From an uncultured Chryseolinea sp. (GTDB lineage: Bacteria; Bacteroidota; Bacteroidia; Cytophagales; Cyclobacteriaceae), in the NCBI GenBank assembly GCA_946478915.1, contig CAMLER010000178.1, positions 1 through 8,900 on the forward strand: DNA of 8,900 bases, read 5' to 3'. The position numbers and the translations under genes were made by a program. Of this stretch, positions 1 to 5,945 are shown one piece after another. Within the stretch, counting starts at the first letter, position 1; every line of letters starts with the position of its first letter. The notes below the pieces were generated by a model. It did not search any database, was not told where the DNA came from, and saw nothing but the letters and a program-made list of their open reading frames with translations.

Positions 1-1690
1 CATTCGGCGCGATGGTAGCAACTTCGATAGGCGCCATGTTGAAATCTTTTGAATCCACGGTCTGATTTGCTGAAAGTTCGCGCAAATCGAGATTTTGGCT
101 CTCTGAAAGTTTCCCGTCGGCTTCTGATCTCAGTCCATACATATGACCCGCGGGTACCTTTATTTCATATTCACCCGTTTCCGGATTTGTCTGCGCAACG
201 CCAGCTCCTCCACCGTCGGGCAGACGTTCATATATTATTTTCGCGTCAACCGGATTGCCCGTGGACTTATCAACAACTTTTCCTTTGACAGTTATGAATG
301 TTTCCGGAGCCTTTATGATCGGCAGCTTCACACGGAATATATCTGTGTTCGTTTCGCTGACACCTCGCGAGTAATAACCAAATTCGCTCGAGGCGGGAAT
401 ATTGAAGAACAAATCTTCAAGAGGAGAATTGATTTCAGGTCCAAGGTTTTCGGGTTCCGACCATTTGGTCCATGTATCGTCCAACCGGCGCGTCACATAA
501 ATATCATTTCCTCCATATCCGCTAAACCCGTTTGAAGAAAAATATAAAGTAGTATCGCCCGGAGCAAGGAATGGTGCGGACTCTTCCCCCGCCGTGTTTA
601 CAATATCACTCAAATTTAATGGCTCCGTCCAAGTGCTGTCAGATTTCATAAATGTGACATAGAGGTCGCGATCGCCCTGGGTATCGTCACGTTCTACTGA
701 CATCAACAATGTCTTTCGATTATTTGCCAGAAAATAATTCGCCTTCTCGGCGTAGTTGTAGTCGTTAGCAATCTTAAGAGCAACCGGCCGGCTCCAGTTA
801 CCACCCACGTTTGAACTGATTGATACCCCGGCCAGCATTTTGCCGTTGTCGAGATATTGATTTCCCAACAACATGATAGCTGACTTTCCATCGGGAGTAA
901 CGGCCTGTATGGTATTTACAAAATTAGGGCCCTGGTTATTCAGGGCTTCCATGTTACGTGCAAGTTGCCATCGCCCGGAGGAATCCAGTTCAGAATACCA
1001 AATATCTTCTTTGTCGTTGATCCCCCCCATATTATCGGGATGATTCTGGCGGCTAAAGTAAAGGGTCTTGCCATCGGGCGACAAGAGCGGGTTAAGTTCT
1101 TTGTATTCGCTATTCACATTCTTGTCGAGCGCCTCGATAAGAATTCCCGACGCAAGCATTTGCATCGTTGGGATATCTGCTATTATAGGATAGCCTGAAT
1201 CGGAAATTGCTACAGCATCAATGCTATAATAATCCGAAACAGCTGCTCCATCAAATTCGATTTTGATCGCCGCCACTTTATAGGGAGTCTGCTCCATAAA
1301 TATATTTAGCATCCGTCCTTTCAACGGTACCGCCATTGGACTGAGCGTTTGAATGAGATGCTCCTTGCCTGATTCGTCATAGGCGAATACTCGGTGGATC
1401 GTACTAGGATTATGAGACTCAGCTATTGCAATCTGTTTAATGTTGATTGGGTTGTCGTAACCAATTTTGATGAATTCCCCATGACCGGGTCGTTCTGGTG
1501 TCCATGCGTTCGGACTTTGACCACCTGCCGGCAACACGTTAGGTTTACCGAGAACTTGCTTGGCAGAATATTGGATGGGGGTCAACTCACTTGAAAATTC
1601 GATAACTCTGGATGCCCACTGCACGACCTGCGCGACTGATGAAAACGAGATGGTCGTTACTAAAACCGCGGAGAATAAAAATCTCTTCAT
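1..1690 (-). CDS. PD40-repeat envelope protein with galactose-binding-like and carboxypeptidase-regulatory-like domains, probable OmpA-family protein (3' end cut by window)
   Basis: An open frame of 563 codons starts at ATG 1690-1688 and has no stop before the left edge. Residues 1-20 are a signal peptide (MKRFLFSAVLVTTISFSSVA, then Gln), so the protein is exported. Residues about 24-165 resemble an F5/8 type C (discoidin-like) galactose-binding fold, with GKPNVLPAGG near the start and a Trp-Thr-Pro-Glu stretch. PD40/WD40-like propeller repeats follow: LSPDGKTLYFS at 203-213, TPDGKSAIML at about 265-274, and a strong one at 376-402 containing LYFSSNGFSGYGGNDIYV. Residues about 466-550 (VKGKVVDKSTGNPVDAKI at the start) look like a carboxypeptidase-regulatory-like beta-sandwich. 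In Bacteroidota this order usually ends in an OmpA peptidoglycan-binding domain; that part lies outside the window, so the OmpA call is inference. It resembles PorE-type proteins but has no TPR region. The upstream gene ends 128 bases before it. The molecular role is unknown; a structural or scaffold role at the outer membrane is plausible. Confidence 0.8.
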   Translation of the reverse strand, partial: MKRFLFSAVLVTTISFSSVAQVVQWASRVIEFSSELTPIQYSAKQVLGKPNVLPAGGQSPNAWTPERPGHGEFIKIGYDNPINIKQIAIAESHNPSTIHRVFAYDESGKEHLIQTLSPMAVPLKGRMLNIFMEQTPYKVAAIKIEFDGAAVSDYYSIDAVAISDSGYPIIADIPTMQMLASGILIEALDKNVNSEYKELNPLLSPDGKTLYFSRQNHPDNMGGINDKEDIWYSELDSSGRWQLARNMEALNNQGPNFVNTIQAVTPDGKSAIMLLGNQYLDNGKMLAGVSISSNVGGNWSRPVALKIANDYNYAEKANYFLANNRKTLLMSVERDDTQGDRDLYVTFMKSDSTWTEPLNLSDIVNTAGEESAPFLAPGDTTLYFSSNGFSGYGGNDIYVTRRLDDTWTKWSEPENLGPEINSPLEDLFFNIPASSEFGYYSRGVSETNTDIFRVKLPIIKAPETFITVKGKVVDKSTGNPVDAKIIYERLPDGGGAGVAQTNPETGEYEIKVPAGHMYGLRSEADGKLSESQNLDLRELSANQTVDSKDFNMAPIEVATIAPN

Positions 1691-1714
1691 TAGAGCTATG
1701 TTAGTTTCATGGTT

Positions 1715-1722
1715 TAAACTTA
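1715..1722 (-). promoter_or_regulatory. Weak candidate -7 box upstream of the PD40 protein gene
   Basis: The minus strand reads TAAGTTTA, seven of eight matches to the Bacteroidota -7 consensus TAnnTTTG, 24 bases before the ATG at 1690. No TTTG-like -33 box sits 17-23 bases upstream of it. The gene may instead be read through from the patatin gene. This is a guess from one short motif. Confidence 0.2.
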
Positions 1723-1788
1723 GCTAAAAAATTCAGAATTAGTCCACTAGACTATCCTGAATGCATAAATCACCGACGAACTAAGTAA

Positions 1789-1821
1789 TAGAAAGTCGAG
1801 TGAGATCGCGTAACCTTTCTA
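1789..1821 (-). repeat. 7-bp inverted repeat over the patatin gene stop codon, weak terminator candidate
   Basis: TAGAAAG (1789-1795) and CTTTCTA (1815-1821) are perfect reverse complements separated by 19 bases. One arm contains the TAG stop of the patatin gene (1821-1819). The loop is long and no T-run follows on the minus strand, so this is not a classical intrinsic terminator. It could be a weak transcript-end structure or chance. Confidence 0.25.
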
Positions 1822-4116
1822 GTCAAGCGAGTGTCTGTTAAACAATAAAAATCCTATATGCATCAGCACTCCAAACTGGTTTCGCGCATCGTCATAGTAG
1901 TTTGCACTTAGACTGACGGGTCCGATCGGAGAGTGGTATACGACACCTGCTGTGCCGGCAAAAAATACAGACTTCAAATCTTTGTTAGTGATTGCGTCCT
2001 GCTCCTCGTTGGCCTGAATATACTCAAACGGTTTAAACAGGTATCCTTCTAATCTAAAATCAATTTTGTTATGAACACTAAATACATTCCTTATTCCTGC
2101 CCCAACATAATTGAACGATCTGAAATTTTTTAGTATGAGGGTTCGGCTATCCTGCAGCGGGAAAAAGCCTGGTGTATTTACAATCGTTCCGTAATAGTTT
2201 TGAAAGACAGGTTGATTTGAAAAAACACCCTCAAACAAATAGCCAGGCCTGAACCAGCTTGAGCCGAAGTATTGTTCAGCGCTGACTTTTAACCGCCACC
2301 ACTGATAGTGCGCTTCAGTGGGTTCCGGAATTACCGATGTGCTCCCAGGTGTAAACTTTTCCGTAACGTCGAAGTAGTCTGCCCAAAGGTTGAAGGACTT
2401 TCCCGCTGAGGCATATTGTTTCCGGTTTAACGTACTCGACGAAATATTAAAGCCAGTTTTGTAGCCGTTCAATTGAAGAAGGTCAAGTCTATCATTGCTC
2501 GCGAATACTTCACCGTTGATGTATCGATCGTCGTTATTGAAGGCCTCAAAACTTATGGACGTCTTAAAAGAATGTTTGAACGGTATGCCTGCACGCATTC
2601 CAATCTTTCGGTTTATTCTTCGGAGAACCGTTGGTGGGTGGATGCTCGACGACGATTTAAGCAAATCATCATTCTCAAGATAGTCCCAACTATCGAACGA
2701 AGTGAATGGTTCAACATAGAATTGGTAGGGAAAATCTTTCCGCACCTTTACCATCGCGGACTTATAGAAGCTACCAGTTTGAAATCCCATGTAGGCATGG
2801 GTAAGTGTTCGGTTGAAGTTATAAAAACTGAAGCCAAGGTAAATATTGCTCACGTCGCGGGTGGCAATCACCCCGCCAAAATCAACTTGAAAATTTTGCT
2901 GCGGACGCCGGGTTAACTCAAAATTAAATTTCTTGGTAACAGAATCATAGATTATTCTGGGGTAAGCATTGGTGAAGTAATCTTCAGACACCAGTTTAAA
3001 GTAGCCCTTCTTGATGTCCCCATAGTAAAGGTTTCCACTTTTCTTATTCGCTTTGAAAATCTTTCGGATGTAAATGCGCTGCTTTGAATTGAACTTCTGG
3101 AATGTAATGTCATCAAAAATGAAAGGGACGCTCCGGCTGGTGAATTTATTGCGCCTGGCTGCTACATCATCACAATGTACCCGTTCGGAGATTTTCGACT
3201 TGATTTCGTCCAACTGCCGGATCGTCTGAACGTAGCCGCTATCGATTAAACTTCTTGCTCTGTTGAAATCAAAAGCCGTAAAAGTTTTGACGTTTGGTTG
3301 GATGTACACCCCCCGCTCGGATAGCTGTGAAGGATCTGATTTGTCAAGAAGCAACAACAACAGCGATCGTGAAATCAACTTGTCGTCATTGTCATACGGG
3401 TATTCATCAAAAACCTGGCTCGATACGTTGACGCCGATTATCACGTCAGGACTAAATTCCCTGGTGGCAATATCAACAGGAAAATTGTTGTAGACGCCAC
3501 CATCAAAAAGATACTTGCCGTCGACGCGTATGGGATTATAAAAAAACGGAACGGTTTGGGTCGCTCGAAGTGCATCGCTGAGTAGTCCTTTCGAGATTGC
3601 CACTTCACTCTGCGTAAAAATATCTGCAGCAACAACGCGGAGTGGTACAAATAGACTATCAAAATTGTTGTTTGAAATTGCCGATGCCTGTGCCATTTTT
3701 TCGGCGAGTGCAAAGTTCAAAGAGACATCGCTGGCAATACTTGAATTAAATCTGAAATTAAGCGTGGAATCAAGGGCAAGATTCAGCTTTAAGAATTGAG
3801 GCGTTTCCTCGCTTTGGTGGTAGTAATAGTTGTATCCCGTTTCTGGCAGTCCATTTATTAGTCGAAGAAAATGATCTGATAAGACCATTTGCTCGATCTC
3901 GTCCGGACTCATCCCCGCCGCATAACATCCACCGATGATGCCCCCCATTGACGTCCCCACAATATAATCGATTGGGATCCCGTGTTCCTCAAGGGCGCGC
4001 AGTACTCCAACGTGTGCAATCCCTTTTGCTGCCCCACCGCTCAGCACTAGTCCAACTTTTTGGGCCGATAAAAAAGTGCATATGCATAAAAGAAATATGA
4101 GAAGGATATACCTCAT
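1819..4116 (-). CDS. Patatin-like phospholipase with POTRA-like segment and C-terminal outer-membrane beta-barrel (PlpD / type Vd-like)
   Basis: The 765-residue protein begins with a signal peptide (about residues 1-18, ending FLSA before Gln). The patatin domain spans about 20-230 and carries all hallmarks: the oxyanion-hole loop GGAAKG at 27-32, the nucleophile motif GTSMGG with Ser56, and the DGG motif with catalytic Asp205. The Ser-Asp dyad is therefore intact, and lipid acyl hydrolysis is expected. Residues about 330-403 look like a single POTRA-type domain. From about 405 to 765 the sequence alternates polar and aromatic residues, as in an Omp85/BamA-family barrel, ending in a short strand (HIGFLLFN). 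This layout matches the PlpD-like (type Vd autotransporter) family, where the barrel sits in the outer membrane. Whether the lipase is released, surface-exposed or periplasmic cannot be told here. The ATG at 4116 is chosen because it gives an intact signal peptide; no Shine-Dalgarno is seen, as is usual in Bacteroidota. It lies 72 bases after the M23 gene, possibly in one transcript. Confidence 0.92.
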   Translation of the reverse strand: MRYILLIFLLCICTFLSAQKVGLVLSGGAAKGIAHVGVLRALEEHGIPIDYIVGTSMGGIIGGCYAAGMSPDEIEQMVLSDHFLRLINGLPETGYNYYYHQSEETPQFLKLNLALDSTLNFRFNSSIASDVSLNFALAEKMAQASAISNNNFDSLFVPLRVVAADIFTQSEVAISKGLLSDALRATQTVPFFYNPIRVDGKYLFDGGVYNNFPVDIATREFSPDVIIGVNVSSQVFDEYPYDNDDKLISRSLLLLLLDKSDPSQLSERGVYIQPNVKTFTAFDFNRARSLIDSGYVQTIRQLDEIKSKISERVHCDDVAARRNKFTSRSVPFIFDDITFQKFNSKQRIYIRKIFKANKKSGNLYYGDIKKGYFKLVSEDYFTNAYPRIIYDSVTKKFNFELTRRPQQNFQVDFGGVIATRDVSNIYLGFSFYNFNRTLTHAYMGFQTGSFYKSAMVKVRKDFPYQFYVEPFTSFDSWDYLENDDLLKSSSSIHPPTVLRRINRKIGMRAGIPFKHSFKTSISFEAFNNDDRYINGEVFASNDRLDLLQLNGYKTGFNISSSTLNRKQYASAGKSFNLWADYFDVTEKFTPGSTSVIPEPTEAHYQWWRLKVSAEQYFGSSWFRPGYLFEGVFSNQPVFQNYYGTIVNTPGFFPLQDSRTLILKNFRSFNYVGAGIRNVFSVHNKIDFRLEGYLFKPFEYIQANEEQDAITNKDLKSVFFAGTAGVVYHSPIGPVSLSANYYDDARNQFGVLMHIGFLLFNRHSLD

Positions 4117-4183
4117 AGGTTAAAAAACAGATCGCTGAATCTCTAACAAAAAAACCGAAAGAAAATTTCACCGACCGTAAGCG

Positions 4184-4191
4184 CAAACTTA
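4184..4191 (-). promoter_or_regulatory. Candidate -7 box for the patatin gene, overlapping the M23 stop codon
   Basis: The minus strand reads TAAGTTTG, a perfect match to TAnnTTTG. Its first three bases are the TAA stop codon of the M23 gene (4191-4189), and it lies 67 bases before the patatin ATG. No TTTG is present at the -33 distance, so either the promoter is weak or the match is chance and the gene is read through from upstream. Confidence 0.25.
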
Positions 4192-5481
4192 TAATGCAGC
4201 GATAGGATCCGATTGGATAGGGAATTCAATAACGTCCAGCTTCTTTGTCAGGTCTGCCTTGACATTTTCAAAAGATTCGAGAAATTCTTTTTTCACAGGC
4301 TGCGAAGGCGGAAGTTCCACTTTCAGTGCATCAACCTGCTTGCCATTTCTCCAGAAACGATAGCAAAGGTGCGGACCCGTGGCCAATCCAGTGCTTCCAA
4401 CATAACCAATCGTCTGACCCTGACGCACTCGTGTCCCTGCCCGTACGCCATTGGCAATTCGCGACATATGGAGATATTGGGTGGTGTAGGTAGCGTTATG
4501 TCTGATCTTAACATAGTTGCCATTATTCGACCGGAAAGTCGCCTCCTCGATCAAACCGTCTCCCACAGCGCGGATTGGTGTTCCTGTTGGCGCGGCAAAG
4601 TCTGTTCCAAGGTGAGCTTTCCACCTTTTTTGCACCGGGTGAAAACGACTCATTGTAAATCGTGAGCTGATTCTGGTGAATTCAATCGGATACTTTAACA
4701 ATGCTTTGCGCAAACTCTTTCCTTCTTCATCAAAATAATCGACACCTTCACCCTGGTCGAATGGGAAAGCATAGTATGGCGTGCCAAAGTGTTCAAAGTA
4801 AATCGCATTGATTTGCTTGATCCCAACTGAAACTCCTTCTACCTGCGCTTCTTCATAAATCAGTTTGAACTTGTCACCTTTTTGAAGCCGCTGAAAATCT
4901 ACCTGCCATCCAAACACATCCACAAATCTGTTGGTAAGCTCATGTGAAATTCCCAACTCTTCAATTGTTTCAGAAAGGTTCGACTTAATCTCACCAGCAA
5001 TACTTTTCTCTACGATCATGACCTCGCGTTTGCACACGTCGACCCAAAGCGTGTCTTCAAAACGAAAAACGATGTACTCAGTCGGATTCGGCTCATACAC
5101 GAACGCCTTTGCAGTCTTCAAAGAATCCTGATCACATATAAGCGTGTACTTTTTATTGGCTGCCAGTTTACGGACATCAAAAATATTTCTGGAAAGTTTC
5201 GAGATCTGATGAATGATATTGGGGGCTACGTTGTATTCCATCAAAATATCACCCAGCACTTCATTGCGTTTGATTTTATCCTCGATGACAGTATAGTCAT
5301 CTATTACCATCCCATACAACAGATTTGGCTCTTTAACAGGCGCAGTTTCAACTGCGACTGAATCTACTGACATTGTCCGCTCCGGCTCTCCCATGGCGGG
5401 AACCAAAAAATACCTGTTCACCAGGACGACCGAAACTACGAAAAGAGAAATAATGAGAAAGCCAAACCAGCGTTTTTGCAT
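4189..5481 (-). CDS. Membrane-anchored M23 metallopeptidase, MepM/Csd3-like, with HxC variant of the zinc motif
   Basis: The 430-residue protein has one N-terminal membrane segment (about residues 6-27), which anchors it in the inner membrane with the rest in the periplasm. Residues about 55-260 correspond to the OapA/LysM-like and Csd3-type middle regions seen in MepM-like endopeptidases (a recurrent GD-KL pattern near 202-207). The M23 (LytM) domain covers about 270-385: HLGTD gives zinc ligands His290 and Asp294, YLHMS gives His338, and GPHLCY gives His371. The usual HxH motif reads His371-Leu-Cys373, so the expected third zinc ligand is Cys. The length is close to E. coli MepM (about 440), whose known activity is cutting D-Ala-meso-DAP cross-links to let the wall expand. 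A similar role is inferred, but activity with Cys373 is not assured. Its own promoter is likely upstream (5526-5558), and the patatin gene follows after 72 bases. Confidence 0.9.
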   Translation of the reverse strand: MQKRWFGFLIISLFVVSVVLVNRYFLVPAMGEPERTMSVDSVAVETAPVKEPNLLYGMVIDDYTVIEDKIKRNEVLGDILMEYNVAPNIIHQISKLSRNIFDVRKLAANKKYTLICDQDSLKTAKAFVYEPNPTEYIVFRFEDTLWVDVCKREVMIVEKSIAGEIKSNLSETIEELGISHELTNRFVDVFGWQVDFQRLQKGDKFKLIYEEAQVEGVSVGIKQINAIYFEHFGTPYYAFPFDQGEGVDYFDEEGKSLRKALLKYPIEFTRISSRFTMSRFHPVQKRWKAHLGTDFAAPTGTPIRAVGDGLIEEATFRSNNGNYVKIRHNATYTTQYLHMSRIANGVRAGTRVRQGQTIGYVGSTGLATGPHLCYRFWRNGKQVDALKVELPPSQPVKKEFLESFENVKADLTKKLDVIEFPIQSDPIAAL

Positions 5482-5525
5482 ACTAAAAATCCATTAATGC
5501 CCGTGGGCTGTTATAAACAACAAAC

Positions 5526-5558
5526 CAAAGATAGTCAGTTAAAAAATCAGGAGGTAAA
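5526..5558 (-). promoter_or_regulatory. Probable Bacteroidota-type promoter for the M23 peptidase gene
   Basis: On the minus strand a -33-like TTTA (5558-5555; consensus TTTG) is followed by 21 bases and then TATCTTTG (5533-5526), a perfect match to the -7 consensus TAnnTTTG. The spacing falls in the usual 17-23 base range. Transcription would begin near 5520 and leave a leader of about 40 bases before the ATG at 5481. This is the best promoter match in the window, judged by eye. Confidence 0.45.
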
Positions 5559-5646
5559 GGCCCTCATAACTGTTCCAAATCAAAAGTGTAATATTTTAAA
5601 ATGAAATGCAAAAAATAAAGTCTTGATTATCAACCGGAAGGAAATA

Positions 5647-5709
5647 AACCGAAAATTCCAACTTTATGGCTTCCCAAAAGGGAAGAGGAGAACCGAACCT
5701 GGAACCGAA
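5647..5709 (+). repeat. Three copies of the heptamer AACCGAA within 63 bases
   Basis: AACCGAA occurs at 5647-5653, 5691-5697 and 5703-5709. The last two belong to the longer direct repeat GAACCGAA, with four bases between copies. A further copy lies in the patatin leader at 4153-4159. The function is unknown; a protein-binding site is possible, and so is chance in AT-rich DNA. Confidence 0.3.
5670..5685 (-). terminator. Perfect 6-bp hairpin downstream of dsbD, possible terminator
   Basis: CTTCCC and GGGAAG flank a four-base AAAA loop. As minus-strand RNA the loop would be UUUU. No T-run follows on either strand, so it does not fit a standard intrinsic terminator, and it lies about 260 bases after the dsbD stop. 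It could end or stabilise the dsbD transcript. Confidence 0.3.
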
Positions 5710-5744
5710 AAATAAGGCGACAAAATATGCGATTTTAACATCCT

Positions 5745-5754
5745 TTTGCGCAAA
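5745..5754. promoter_or_regulatory. 10-bp perfect palindrome TTTGCGCAAA
   Basis: TTTGCGCAAA is its own reverse complement and lies in the non-coding gap between dsbD and the M23 gene. Perfect palindromes of this size often bind dimeric regulators, but no known operator is recognised and the flanking bases do not extend the symmetry. Confidence 0.25.
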
Positions 5755-5945
5755 TAAGATCTGATAAGTTGCTCCTTTAAATGAGCGTCAAGAGGTCAAT
5801 CCGGACAAAAAATGACAGGCATTTACCTGGCAACGGCACGATTGCCCCAAATGATTTGCAGAATCACTTTTTGTTACCCTGTACCTTATTCTTTTAAACT
5901 TCTGAAAGTCAATTGTCCCTGTTGACGAGTCCAAAGTTTCGAAGG

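Larger units (their letters stand above)
5482..5945. other. 464-base intergenic region without a recognisable gene
   Basis: The stretch lies between the dsbD stop and the M23 start. It is AT-rich, and I see no credible protein-coding frame or tRNA-like fold in it. It holds the M23 promoter candidate, a 6-bp hairpin at 5670-5685, a 10-bp palindrome at 5745-5754 and three copies of AACCGAA. It is long for this otherwise compact gene row, so it probably separates two transcription units and may hold a long leader or an unrecognised small RNA. Confidence 0.6.

Noticed and set aside
143..535. 130-codon plus-strand open frame
   Set aside because: It is the codon-aligned complement of the PD40 protein gene, and its translation has no domain-like features. 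The minus-strand frame has a signal peptide and clear repeats.
1696..1710. Four-codon upstream open frame (MKLT) before the PD40 gene start
   Set aside because: Such short frames are common by chance, and nothing suggests translation or attenuation.
1740..1754. TAGTC-CACTA-GACTA inverted repeat before the PD40 gene
   Set aside because: A 5-bp stem is expected by chance at this rate, and no T-run or known operator accompanies it.
2473..2916. 147-codon plus-strand open frame
   Set aside because: It lies wholly inside the barrel part of the patatin gene, and its translation shows no recognisable motif or signal.
5499..5508. GCCCGTGGGC near-palindrome in the M23 leader
   Set aside because: The loop would be only two bases and the symmetry does not extend. 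There is too little to call an operator or RNA hairpin.
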